64,000 nucleotides of DNA from Ianthella basta (taxonomy: Eukaryota > Porifera > Demospongiae > Verongiida > Ianthellidae): the NCBI GenBank assembly GCA_964019415.1, contig OZ025889.1, positions 1,446,001 to 1,510,000 on the forward strand, given 5' to 3'. Numbering within the stretch: position 1 is the stretch's first letter; each line of letters begins with the position of its first letter. The notes under the pieces were generated by a model, which saw nothing but the letters and a program-made list of their open reading frames with translations, ran no database searches and had not been told where the DNA came from. A program made the position numbers and the translations under genes. Positions 1-16,362 of this stretch are shown here, piece by piece.

Positions 1-142
1 AATCAATGTATGAACACTACACATGCACGTATATATACGTACACCATCTGCATGCATGCAGAGTTGTCTAGCTACAAACTACTTATAGTCTACAGTATAT
101 ATGCAATGTGCATGGACAGCATGACTGCAGTTACAGTAGTCT

Positions 143-3100
143 TCAAACACTGGTAACTGTTGCCTTTTGTGCTTCGACATCTCCTAGATCTGGACTGCTG
201 GACTTTTCCTGCTTACTCGTTTCCTTGCTATACGACCCTGGCTGAAGTGAGTGAACTCTTCCAGTCAGCAACAGTATGCCAACCAGTAGAATGTAGATGC
301 TCACTAGAAGAATCTGTCCAGCTGTGATTGCGTCTACCTGAACCACAGCGAAATAGGGGCTTATGCAATAGATGACCATTCCTGCAAATGGCAGAAGACT
401 GGCAAAGATCATAATGATGCCCCAAACAGTGGACTGTCTAATATACATCAAGACATTCAGCACTGTGAAGATGATCTGGAAGGAGTGCACAACAGCCAGG
501 TAGAATGCAACAGAGATGGCCAGGTTAGTGATAAAGTCGGTACTCTTCCCAAATTCGAAAAAGCGAAAACAGTGCAGGAAGTTAATGTTGCTGAAATTTG
601 CCGCATTCACATTACTGCAGTTGACACTGATGTAGTCAAAGGAGCCTGGGCTGAAGCAAGCAAAGTCTAGACAGATGTCGGACTCCTCCAGGAACTCCGA
701 AATGGGAACAATCAGACCCTGCACCATTGTGTTGTTGATGAAGTTGGACACTGTTTGAATCACAGCGAGACCCGCAATGGTGGCTAGTATCCAAGTGGAT
801 GCATCTTTGCACATGGTGTGCCGCAGCTCGCCTTTTTCCCCACTTTGCTCATTGCCATTGAGCTTAATGGAGTAGTGGTTGGCAATCACCCAATACTGGG
901 CAGAGTCTATGGTTTCATCATGATGGCCGTCTGCAGTCTCTGATGCTTTTTTGACCTCCAATTTCAAAGAGGGCAACATGCGCTGAATAATGTAGCGTAG
1001 GTCCAACTGTTCTGCTGTTACGAATGTTATAACAATGGCAAGCAGGATGCACCCAAAGAAGACGAAAACAGGACATACAATGCCTACAACAACTTCCGTG
1101 ACAATGAATGGCCACATTTTGGATGTAGCCTGGTTGAAGAAGTTGTACGCTATGCAGATCATCCACAACACTACAATGAAATAGAGGATATATATAGTGA
1201 TGAACAAGAAGTAATTATGCATGCATTTTGGATAAAGTATTTACTGCATGCATGCATGCAAATTTTTGCAGGCGCATGTTTTGCGGATGCCCTCGCGTGA
1301 GGAATACCACATCAATTACATATATATTTTTGCGAAGCCCATGTTTTCCCGTGATGTCTAATAATAGTAGGGGAATTTTTCTGTTTTATTTTGTAGATGT
1401 CCGCCAACTCCTGAACATTATGAAAATAGCGTCCTGTGACATTAATTCACATATACGGCATGCATGCACGCACCAAGCCTCATTAATAATCACTATGTAG
1501 AAAATTCAAACAACAATAATTATAAAAGTAATGTTTATCGTGCTAAATCTGCATAAAATTACACTACTATTAATTATAGTTGTTTGATTATAGTTACACT
1601 GAATGAAGACCTACATAATTCAAAGCATGGTACTCCACATGCCAGCAATACAGCAATACCTTACTTTGGCTAATGCACTGATTCTCTGTGTGTTTGTTTC
1701 TCACTTTGAAAAATCTGCCCTGCTCAGGGGCCTCAAAATTCTACATACCGGTTTAGGGCAGCCTGGGCCATGTTCTTAGGGGATTGGCACTCCCCAAGCT
1801 TCCCTGCTGCAGAAGATTGCAGCACTGTCTTTCTTCTGTGGACCAAGCGGCCATTTATTCTACGTTATGCAGTGCCCAGTGGGCATATTGTCCCGTCCCT
1901 AGAATGTGACACACATCCCGTTGGTAATCTAATTTATGCGCCCTCCAACCCCACTTTAGCACCTCAGTGGCACCAGCATCCTGTTAGTAATCTAATTTAT
2001 GCACCCTCCAACTACACCTTAGCACCTTAGCCAGCTCATGTTACACATTGTTTACACAACACCCCTCACTCCCGCCCTTTCCTGAACCAACCCAACAGCT
2101 TCAACTCATCCAAATGTTCCCCTTGCTAGCACGGCTGTTTTGAGTTGGCAACTTAGTTTTTATGTGGAAACTGCGAACCGGAACCGGACTGCCCATGGAA
2201 GGAAGGGACAAAGGGTATTTTAGCCTTTCCCTCTTGATTGCAGGCAAAATCGCCACAAATTCTTAACAGAACAGTGGAATTGGTAGTGGGCAATGTGCCT
2301 TTTAGGTTGAAAGCCTTGTTTATGCCTTACACTGTGTACGAGTTTGGCATACACCTGTTTTGGTTTACTGCTTGTAGTGCAACTCTCGAAGTTTTCCTGG
2401 CATAATGACTAACATGCAAAGACAGCCCATCCATCATACAACATCGTACTGGTGCGACTGTTCTACTGCTTTTTCCTACCATTCACTTTAAGAGCAAATA
2501 TGCTATGTCAATGTATTGTATGCCGCATACACCGTGTTCTGTGCAGTGCAACTTCCCGTTGATCTCAAATAACTCCACAGCAGTTCAGAATGCCTATAGA
2601 GTCATACCAATCCAGTATCCAGCACTACAAGGGTAACACTGTAGTGAATCACTGCAGCATTGCACGAAAGGACCCGTTTAGCGTACTGTAAGAAATTGCT
2701 GTATTATTTACGTATGTATCCTCGTACAATTTCCCGTGAGCTCAGATAATGCCGTAGCACTTCAGACTGCAAGCTGCTGCTCCTTTGGGACGACTCCACA
2801 GGCATTCTGAACTGCTGTGGCTTTATTAGGGCTCACCAGGAAGTTGTACTGTGGTCCAGGGCGTATGCGCAGCAGTATAGCTTATTTGCTCTTAAAGTGG
2901 GTGGTAGGAAAAAGGCAGCAGAACAGTCGCTCCAGTGTAATGTTGTGCAATGGCTGGGCTATCGTCACATGTTAGTCATTATTCCAGGAAAACTTTGAGA
3001 GGCGAGCTACAGGCAGTTGAACGTAAATCAGTTTGTGTCCCCAATGTTACGAACGAAAGCCATTGAAACAATTCTAAAGCCCAAATCATCTACCTACTAC

Positions 3101-4929
3101 CAAGCACACCATTCTGTGACGTGTCACTGGTATATAATGTGGACTACAACCAAGGAGAAATGGGCTGTATATGTAGTAACCTCTATGCGAGGGAAATCTC
3201 GCTGCTGCGAGGTAGGTTTCCAAACCAAAGCTAAGTTGCCACAAAACAGTGTGGCTAGCTAAGTGCTCAACCTTGGTCTGTGGGATACCCAACGATAGAC
3301 TACCTGCATAAGGTACACTAACAGCTATGCTGGAGTTTCAAAATTTTGCTAATGACACGTTTTCATTTACTTTCCATTACTCCTTACACAATATCTATTT
3401 GGTGCCCAGTCCATGAAATTGCTGGTGCATTGCTAGCCAGGGCATTACCAGCCAGCGTCCAAACAGCCGACACACACCGAGAGACACACCTGAAGGGTGG
3501 GTCTGTCAGCTTTTATAATTCAAGAAATATAGACATGTTAAATTCGTTCACACTATAGTCAAGTTCACGACAATTTCAGAAGTTTCAACAGTATTGGCAC
3601 TATACCTTCATCAGTGAAATTCACTCTGACTCCCACCAATGAAGGTGCACGTGTGTACATGAAAGCTGTCAAAATGGCTGGAATTGATGTGAACTTAATT
3701 GGCTAGTGTGATCAAATTTGAACATGAATCAGAGCTTCTAAGTCATGATGATCAGGCCTCTTCAGATGGTGTTTAAAAACACACTCACCCGTGCACACGT
3801 AAGACACTGTTCACTCACCTCCTACAAATGAAGCCATGAAGAACGCTAAAGCCAAGAACAGTAGCACTAGTGCTTCTTTTGTGAGGGACTCAAACTTAGC
3901 TCTTTGTACATCTCCAAAGTGATATTCCTCCAAGTCATCTGCTTTCACTTTTTCTTCTGGATCCACTGTTGTGATACCATCTGTGGATTCCAGTCCACCA
4001 TTAGTAGCTGCTCCATTCTTCTTCTTATTATTAGCTTCAGGATCTTTCTTCCTCACTTCTTCCAGCTTCTTCTCTTCTTCTTTCTTTGCCTTCTCAGCAT
4101 CATCATTCCCATATATGATCACCAGTTCCACTATATAATAGCAAAGGCCAGTTGCAAATGGTAGGAAGAAGATGGCAGCAATAGTAGAGCCAATCATCCA
4201 GTAGTAGGCGGTAAGTCTCCGCTCCTCATGTCCTCTTTTACAGTTAGTGATGAGCTGGGTGAGGGTGTTTCCATCGCAATTGCTTGCAGCTACAATACCA
4301 GCAACACCTGCATGCACGGCAATCACAGCAATATTAATGCAATATGTATAACATGTACGAACCCATATAACACAATAATTCTCCTCTAGAACATTCGAGT
4401 ATATCTATATGTCTTGCATGGACCTGCATGGCACCACACTTAGCTAGTTATGTAGCCATTGTATTGCAAGAAGTTTGTTGATGTCTGTAATGTTTTCCTA
4501 GTCAACCAACTGAGCATTGCTTCAAGTCTACAATGTACACACACTCACACACACACACCACATGCACACGTACACATGCACACGTACACATGCACACGTA
4601 CACATGCACACACACCACACACACACGATTGTGCTAACTCACCTAATCCAAAACAAGCCAAGAAAAGGCCCACTGTGATGAGCGCTAACAGGCTCGCTAT
4701 GGCCTTGAATATCTGCTTCGTCTGTCTATTTGTTGAATCTGCAGCATCCGCATTTTTAGTGCATGCCATACCTTTTGAGATCTTCTTCGAATTCACGTCC
4801 GCAGTGCACTCCGTGTCTGAATCAGTTGCCGTTTTCGTGGCAAGGAGCTCTATAGTTCCGTGCGTATACTTGTACCCTCTTCTGATGCCTGTCTCCGGGT
4901 CGTAAGTTACTTCTTTGCTGCCGTTGCGA
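143..4929 (-). CDS. Multi-pass membrane protein, family not recognised (3 exons found, 5' end uncertain)
   Basis: Three coding segments join in phase on the minus strand: 4643-4929, 3819-4307 and 143-1170. The splice joints give the residues FGLGVAGIV and ASFVGVLWMIC, which restore two membrane segments across the introns. The first in-frame Met is at 4769 and gives about 547 residues. The frame is open upstream to an acceptor at 4930, so a further 5' exon is likely. There are about eight hydrophobic segments. A highly charged Lys/Glu loop follows the second (DDAEKAKKEEEKKLEEVRKK), and a Cys-bearing loop with N-C-S and N-F-S sequons lies between later segments. It probably sits in the plasma membrane or an endomembrane, but I do not recognise the family and assign no function. 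The gene is head-to-head with the hydrolase at 5056. The intron 1171-3818 holds a large inverted repeat. Confidence 0.7.
1171..2129. other. Intron, no gene seen
   Basis: This is intronic sequence of the membrane-protein gene, AT-rich near the 3' splice site at 1171. The acceptor, TTTCATTGTAG on the minus strand, gives the in-phase joint. Two short direct repeats near 1920 and 1985 share TAATCTAATTTATGC and GCACCTCAG/GCACCTTAG-like words. I see no coding signal. Confidence 0.5.
2130..3280. repeat. Large imperfect inverted repeat inside the intron of the membrane-protein gene
   Basis: The stretch at about 2130-2620 reappears as its reverse complement at about 2790-3280. The best-matched part is 2390-2510 against 2880-3000, sharing TTTAAGAGCAAATA, ATAATGACTAACATG and AAGTTTTCCTGG. 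A ~45-bp piece around 2548, ending CAGCAGTTCAGAATGCC, is also present as a diverged direct copy near 2730. No open frame explains it. It could be a foldback element or two copies of one repeat family inserted in opposite directions. Confidence 0.7.
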
Positions 4930-5022
4930 CTAAATGCCTATATATATATACAATTTTAATCTCTCCATCGACCAGCAGCAAATCAAATTAATGGGCCGCC
5001 AAAGTCTACGCATGTGGCTAGA

Positions 5023-5030
5023 TCACGTGG
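5023..5030 (+). promoter_or_regulatory. E-box / M-box-like site TCACGTGG
   Basis: TCACGTGG lies 26 bases upstream of the hydrolase start, in the 126-base gap between two divergent genes. TFEB/MITF-type factors bind TCACGTG words in promoters of lysosomal genes, which fits the predicted product. Function is inferred from the motif and its position only. Confidence 0.35.
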
Positions 5031-5055
5031 GTTGAACCACGCCCATGTCCTTCCA

Positions 5056-10469
<5,414 letters not shown>

Positions 10470-11471
10470 AGGCTGGAGTTGTACTCACTTTGGATGTACA
10501 CTTAGTTGGCACGTGCTATCTATGTATAACTGTACTATTGATTATAATTAGTAACACTCTGCATTGTATTGCATTGTATAATATGTACAACTTCTATATA
10601 ATTATCCTTTGAAATGCTATTATTACTGGCTGCTGCCTTCTTCAGTATGCAAATCAACTTAATAATGGAAGCATGCAATATTTGATGAAATATTATTATT
10701 CTCCATATATGATGTTGAGCTCTTGCTTGCATGCATGAGTTTCATTAGAATATAACATATGTATACTGTGCATGCCACTGGATTGTGTGTATAATTATAT
10801 AGAATATCTACATTATGATAGTGTGTCCAAACAATATTCATGACCACAAATTATTGCATAACCCCAATAAACGGAAGTAATGTAACAATTTGCAGCACCA
10901 ACGACATAATTATACTCTAAATTGTTTTGGCCACAAGCAAACTCCCAACTGTTTCATTCGAATTGCTCTGCTCTTATTTTCTGTGGCGCGGGGTTGTATG
11001 GCGTTCTAGATCGAGTGCGCAAGGGGCAAATGCCAAAATTCTGACAGACAGACAGACCAAAATGATCGCTTTACCCCACGCGCGTAGAAAGACCCAAAGC
11101 GTGACGGTCCACGACTTTTATGATGTACCATTTCTTCCGGTTTCGTGCATCACCTAGAAGAGAAGGCTTTGCTTCGCTCACCCCAATAATTATGCATTTT
11201 TAATTTATTGACCCTGCATGAAAAAGAGATTCATTAGGGTGTGGGTGTGGTTATGCGTTCTGTACATGGTTAGGTGCAATAAATCCAATTACTGGCTGAC
11301 ACCCAATTCTACATATCAATACAATTACTACCAATCTGGTTTAAACAAGTTAGTAGGGTAATCGTCAGGGGGAAACACCATGCACACAGTGTGTGAAATA
11401 GATAATGAGTTTCCTAAGGGAACACCTATGTGGCAGGTACAAGCATATCTATTACAGTTCACATATAATTT
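10470..11471. other. Intergenic, no gene seen
   Basis: AT-rich 3' flank of the hydrolase gene, then a ~150-bp GC-richer patch (about 10980-11130) with GACAGACAGACAGACC. That patch resembles a fragment of an interspersed repeat. No coding region was found. Confidence 0.5.
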
Positions 11472-11650
11472 GCCTAGTAATTGTTTTTCGGTGCAGATCT
11501 GTAATTGCTAAGTTGTGTACTAGCTGGCATGTTCTAGAACTTTCATTAGTCTGGAGTCTAGAGTGCTTGTGGACTGTTGTACTGCTGTTCATTGATTTGA
11601 GTTGAGTGCGGTGAAGTTGTTGCGACTCGACTGGAACCCAAGTTATTACA
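11472..11650 (+). repeat. 5' LTR, truncated
   Basis: It matches the 3' half of the LTR at 13884-14200, sharing GGTGCAGATCTGTAATTGCT, CTAGCTGGCATGTTCTAG and TGAAGTTGTTG, and ends TTATTACA. About 140 bases of its 5' side are missing. It is followed at once by CTGGCGACGAAGGTGGGAT, the primer-binding region typical of Ty3-type elements. Confidence 0.85.
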
Positions 11651-11663
11651 CTGGCGACGAAGG

Positions 11664-12011
11664 TGGGATCATGGCGGCAAGACCTATATAGGCCACCCTA
11701 TCCGAGTTCCAGCCAGGGACAGAGTCGATCTCAACGTGCGTGGAGCGGGCAAAAATTTTCTTCGCTGCTAACGACGTGGCCGAAGATAAGCAGCTGTCCG
11801 TCTTCCCCACAGTTATCGGGAAGGAGAACTTCGCGCTGCTGCGTGACCTCCTCGCTCCCGCGAAGCCCCAAGACAAGTCCCTGAAAGACGTCATTGAAGC
11901 ACTCAAGAAGCACTTCGAGCCGAAGCCGATGATCACGGCCGACGTTTCCACTTTCATTGGCGGGACCAGCTTCCTACAGAGACGGTAGCCGAGTACGTGG
12001 CCCAACTTCGC
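11664..12011 (+). pseudogene. gag remnant of the LTR element
   Basis: The frame 11740-11988 reads like the N-terminal part of Ty3-type Gag (FPTVIGKENFALLRDLLAP, then KSLKDVIEALKKHF). A stop interrupts it upstream and a frame break lies near 11985, after which the frame continues toward EYVAQLR before another stop. No zinc knuckle was found. Confidence 0.7.
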
Positions 12012-12235
12012 TAGTCTGACGTAGCCCAGACCCCCACTTTCAGCCATTTTATATCGCGCAAAGGGCAGGAACATTTCACGCCCACCGCGTACCGATTCCC
12101 GGGGGTGTTGAACATCTACACCTGGCAAATCATAGATAGAGGAAAGAACTCTTTCCTCTATCTATGGGCAAATCTACCAGACCCACTTCCTGCCCTGTGC
12201 GCAATATAAAATGGCTGGAAGTGGGTCTGGGCTAC
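12012..12235. mobile_element. MITE of the TAGTCT family inserted into the retroelement
   Basis: The left part (about 12017-12070: GTAGCCCAGACC ... GGGCAGGAA) returns as its reverse complement at about 12183-12235. The ends start TAGTCTGACGTAGCC. Between the arms lies a perfect 16-bp hairpin at 12131-12166 (CATAGATAGAGGAAAG, a 4-base loop, then the complement). Confidence 0.75.
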
Positions 12236-12271
12236 AATCCTACCATTAGCGCTTGGTAGTTGTTGCGGGGA

Positions 12272-13872
12272 ATGGTCCTGCGTTACTTGGGCGAGACTGG
12301 CTCAAGTTCCTCAAGCTTGACTGGCACCAGATTTACCCATGGCCCAAAACAGGGAATTCCACCCTTGGCTGCTGCCCGTCTACAGTGTTGGGCTGTCCTT
12401 CTATCAGCATACACATATGACATCCTGTTTAAGTCTACAGTTGCTCATGGTAATGCTGATGGTCTGTCCAGACTTCCTCTTCCTTTTGACACAAGGGAAG
12501 GAGAGTCCACTGAGTCTACCACCTACTTTGTGTCAAGGATGGAGTGTTTGCCAGTCACAGTAGCTCAGATTCAGCAAGCTACTCGTACAGACCCCTGCCT
12601 GAGTAAGATCTTGCAGTACACTCACCACGGATGGCGCTCCATTGTTCCTGAACACGCCAAGCCTTTCTCGAACAGGAGAAGTGAGTTGTCTGTGGAAGGG
12701 GTGTGTGTACTGTGGGGAACACGTATTATTGTTCCAAAGAAGTTGCAAGGCAGAGTGCTGGATGAATTGCACTGCAACTACCTTGGTATGTCCCGAATGA
12801 AGAGTCTGGCCCAAAGTTACGTGTAGTGGCCTGGTTTGGATTGGAAATTGCGGAGATTGCCAAGGGGTGCACTTCCTGCCATGGAGTGAAAGACTTGCCT
12901 GCAGTAGCCCCGTTGCACCCGTGGATTTGGCCCGCGAAGGCATGGCAGCGGGTCCATGTTGACTTCGCTGGACCTTTCCAAGGGAAGATGTATCTCATCA
13001 TGGTAGATTCTCATTCTAAATGGCCAAGAAAAAAGTGATTGAGATGGGATCTACCACTGCAAAGAGTACTATTGCTGTTTTGTGACAGGTCTTTGCATCA
13101 CATGGTCTACCATTACAATTGATAACTGACAACGGGCCTCAATTTGTCTCGGACGATTTCAAGCAGTACCTTGAAGCCAACGGAGTCAAACACATCTGCT
13201 GTGCTCCCTACCACCCGGCTTCAAATGGTTTAGCCAAATGCTTTGTTAAGACTTTTAAAACAGCAATGTTAATAGCAGAACGTCAAAGCACTCCTCGAGA
13301 CTTGCGGTTACCCAACTTTCTCCTTAGTTATCGTTCCACGCCTCACGCCACTACCAACCGTACTCCTAGCTCCCTTTTCCTACAGCGAGAACTACGCACC
13401 AGACTTGATCTGTTACGACCTTCATGCGCTGATCACGTGACCAAGCAGCAAGCTCAACAGTCTCGCTATCACGATTCTCATGCCAGAATCCGAGAGTTCT
13501 CAGTTGACCAAGATGTCTGGGCTAAGAATTTCAGATCTGGTCCCAAGTGGAGTCCTGGAGTAGTGGTGAAGCGAAATGGTCCTCTATCCTACGTCATCCG
13601 ATTGTCGTCTGGTGTTTGTTGGAATCGTCACATTGACCATCTTCACCGTAGACTAGCCACAGAAGATCTTCCAGAGAGTTCGAAGCATGACTCTGAAGCA
13701 TTTGCAGAGTTGCCTTCAACATTGTCCCATTCCGAGAATGAACACATGCCAGCCAATGTGGACAATCCTCATAATTCCTCATACTGATTCACCTGTTACC
13801 TGCGACCCAGAGCCGCACAGGTATCCATCACGGCACAGACGTCCACCAGCACGCTACGAACCTTCTTCTTAA
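12272..13872 (+). pseudogene. pol remnant: end of RNase H and integrase
   Basis: The frame opens with the RNase H end (ARLQCWAVLLSAYTYDILF, then HGNADGLSRLP). The integrase zinc-binding region follows (LHCNYLGMSRMKSLAQ ... CTSCHGVK). A stop sits where the family has Trp in VWWPG, and the second His is replaced by Tyr. The catalytic core shows the first Asp (HVDFAGPF) and the second (ITDNGPQF), but the Glu expected after NGLA is Lys (NGLAKCFV). Another stop lies at about 13082. A GPY/F-like module with GPLSY follows. The enzyme cannot be active. Confidence 0.85.
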
Positions 13873-13883
13873 TGGGGGAGGAG

Positions 13884-14200
13884 TGTGGTGTACTTGATCA
13901 TGATGCATTTGTATGTGCTTGTTGTATTTGCATATGCTTGCCTTGTAATTGTTTTATTCTGTGTGCTTGCCTTGTAATTGTTTTTTTCTGTGTGCTTGCC
14001 TTGTAATTGTTTTATTCTGTGTGCTTGCCTGTAATTGTTTTTTGGTGCAGATCTGTAATTGCTATGTTGTGTACTAGCTGGCATGTTCTAGAACTTTCAT
14101 TAGTCTGGAGTCTAGAGTGCTTGTGTGGACTGTGTGTACAGCTGATTTGAATTTGAGTGCGGTGAAGTTGTTGGGACTCAACTGGAACCAATTTATTACA
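13884..14200 (+). repeat. 3' LTR (TG...CA, 317 bp)
   Basis: It starts TGTGGTGTACTTGATC just after the purine tract and ends TTATTACA. It contains four tandem copies of a ~30-bp word (TGCTTGCCTTGTAATTG) at about 13935-14040 that are absent from the shortened 5' LTR. Confidence 0.85.
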
Positions 14201-14394
14201 ATACATATCTATTACCTAATAGGAATTAAGGTGACTGTACTAGTACAATTATTTTACTTCTGCCAGATCAGCCTGAATGTGGCATTTCAGAAGAAGTACA
14301 AGTTGCATCCATATAAATATCCTAGTCAGAGGCTGTAGCTAGCCTCAGTTCCTCAATTCCTCAAAGTTGGAAGGAAATTACTCATTGGAGAATT

Positions 14395-16122
14395 ATGGGC
14401 TTGACACTCATGAAATTCTTATCAAAGCGCCAGAGGTCCATTCCACAAACAGTGAGCCTCATGCGTGCAGACATTGCTAAAGAGGAACAGCGTCAAGACA
14501 GGCTGAGAAATATGGATCTGTTTGTACTTGATAACTCCATCCGTGAAAGTGCCGTTGGTCAACTTCGTGGCCACACACTGGAAGACAAGATCAAGATCTA
14601 TGAACAGGTGGAAATGTGCGGAATTGCCTCTGCCATGATTATTGCATCATTGGGGCATATACCAAGTGTGGATGAGGACTTTTGCCAATGGGTGATCGAT
14701 AGTGGTCAAGATCGTAGTAGAATGTATGCCTTTTCTGAGATCAGTGAGGGCCTCAAGGGCGGAGCATACGACACTGAGACAGTTCCTATTTCCTTACAGA
14801 AGAACAAGAAGTACGGACTTGCGAATACCTTCTTTGAAGTAGAGCTGGCCAACAAAGATTGCAAATGGGGAGAGAAGTTCACCATGAAGGATTTTTGCAG
14901 GCTCCTCCTGAAGAGAATAATGTGGGTGCACGATCATATTGCTCACGATGGAAGCATCATGGTCAATGTCATTGACCTTCCGACAGCCATGGAACAAGTT
15001 CCCGAAAGAGTGTACGAACTTGTTATATTCCTTGCCCAACTACCAGCCAGACATCACATTACTGCCTTGTGCTTTGAAGACCCAATTGGCGAATCACAAT
15101 CAAAACTGCAAGTGTGGACAAAATACTTGCGGCAGATCATGGATTCCAATGGATGGAGCTCAGGGAAACTACTGGTGCACATTCATGATAAGTTGGGAGT
15201 TGCAACGGCTTTACAATTAGAATGTCTCAATGCAGGGGCAGATGGGGTCTGGGCCAGTTTGTGTGAAGATGGGGCTCTTGTTGGCCATGCTAGTTCCACT
15301 CTCACTTTGATGAATATGATCCACAGAGGCAATGAGAAGGTCCAGGTGAGGTACAACTGCCAAGAGTTGAGAAAGGCTGCATACAATATCTCCAAAATCA
15401 CAACAGGGAGGGACCCAGATCCAATGCAAGTTGTGTATGGTGAGCGTGCCCTAGATGTCGTCTTTGAATACCTGGGCACAGGAAATTTCAGCTTAGCACA
15501 TTTCTTTGACGAGAAGGCACCACAGCGCATTACTACCACTGCTACTTCAGCAATGATCAAGCAGCGACTAAACAGCCTCTTTGGTGAGCACCCACAGTTC
15601 ACCGATGAGGTAGCTCAGGTTATGCTGGAGACTATACATGACAATCTTCGCAGAGGTAGAAAGGAAGAGTACATGACTGAGTGTGCAATCAGTGTGCTAT
15701 TCATCCGATCAGGAGGCAAGCTCAATGCTGCAATGAAGGATGTACTTGGGAGGGTGGAAGTTACAGTCAGACACCATAGAACCATTATTTCAGATGTAAA
15801 GTTCCTGTGGGATCAGTGGGCTGAAACTGAGAGCAGCAAAGGTCATGAATGCCTAAGATCGATTTGTCTCTCCAACCTGCCAAATGCCCACCACTTTGAG
15901 TGTCTCAGATGCCAAGACACAGAGCAGATTTGCAAAGTATTGAACGCAGTCCATGACAGTGGCATGGACTGGGAAGAGTACCTTGTCTACATCAAGTGGG
16001 CACTCATTGAGTACCCAGAGACTGAAACAGCTGCGGAGGCCATGTCAATAGCACTTGAAAAGGGTATTATCCCAGCACTGCAAAATGGCTGGAAAGCAGA
16101 AGCAACTGGAAGCATTCTTTGA
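14395..16122 (+). CDS. HMGL-like (DRE-TIM metallolyase) protein, intronless, 575 aa
   Basis: One uninterrupted frame codes 575 residues. Residues 42-300 resemble the HMG-CoA lyase / isopropylmalate-homocitrate synthase TIM-barrel family. FVLDNSIRES (D46, R50) matches the metal-binding D-x-x-x-R start. LCFEDPIGES matches the GDTIG strand, and LLVHIHDKLGVA gives the H-x-H metal ligands (H262, H264). AGADGVWASLCEDG follows as in lyases. The usual final G-N ligand position reads GH, so the metal site is altered. The C-terminal ~270 residues are not recognised. An acyl-CoA or keto-acid substrate is only an inference. The absence of introns in an intron-rich region, and the retroelement ending 194 bases upstream, suggest a retrocopy or horizontal transfer. 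ATG 14395 opens the frame; no upstream alternative looks better. Confidence 0.75.
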   Translation: MGLTLMKFLSKRQRSIPQTVSLMRADIAKEEQRQDRLRNMDLFVLDNSIRESAVGQLRGHTLEDKIKIYEQVEMCGIASAMIIASLGHIPSVDEDFCQWVIDSGQDRSRMYAFSEISEGLKGGAYDTETVPISLQKNKKYGLANTFFEVELANKDCKWGEKFTMKDFCRLLLKRIMWVHDHIAHDGSIMVNVIDLPTAMEQVPERVYELVIFLAQLPARHHITALCFEDPIGESQSKLQVWTKYLRQIMDSNGWSSGKLLVHIHDKLGVATALQLECLNAGADGVWASLCEDGALVGHASSTLTLMNMIHRGNEKVQVRYNCQELRKAAYNISKITTGRDPDPMQVVYGERALDVVFEYLGTGNFSLAHFFDEKAPQRITTTATSAMIKQRLNSLFGEHPQFTDEVAQVMLETIHDNLRRGRKEEYMTECAISVLFIRSGGKLNAAMKDVLGRVEVTVRHHRTIISDVKFLWDQWAETESSKGHECLRSICLSNLPNAHHFECLRCQDTEQICKVLNAVHDSGMDWEEYLVYIKWALIEYPETETAAEAMSIALEKGIIPALQNGWKAEATGSIL

Positions 16123-16362
16123 CCAAGTTCACATTATTATCATGGCACTATTGAAGAAGTCAATTTATACGCATATTTGGTCATTAAGAAGAATTTCTGT
16201 GCTAGGATTGACTCAACATTGCTTTAATTTTATGCTACAATGTTTTTCACACCACCACTGCTAAAAATGTCATTTTGCAGCACCATGCCTACAAATATAA
16301 ATCATTCACACCATCAATCACATTTGAGTCCCCTAAATTATCAATACTTGCATTCATATATA

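Larger units (their letters stand above)
11472..14200 (+). mobile_element. Decayed Ty3-type LTR retrotransposon
   Basis: Two LTRs flank gag and pol remains in the usual order, with a purine tract (AATGGGGGAGGAG) just before the 3' LTR. The protease, the reverse transcriptase and most of RNase H are gone; the gap between gag and the end of RNase H is filled by a MITE (12012-12235). In-frame stops, frame breaks and a substituted integrase residue show the copy is dead. A 12-base word CATATCTATTAC lies outside both LTRs (11444 and 14204) but is not placed like a normal short target duplication on the left. Confidence 0.9.

Noticed and set aside
11444-14215. CATATCTATTAC on both sides of the retroelement as a target-site duplication
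   Set aside because: It is 12 bases long and on the left is 16 bases from the truncated LTR; Ty3-type elements make about 5-base duplications next to intact LTR ends.
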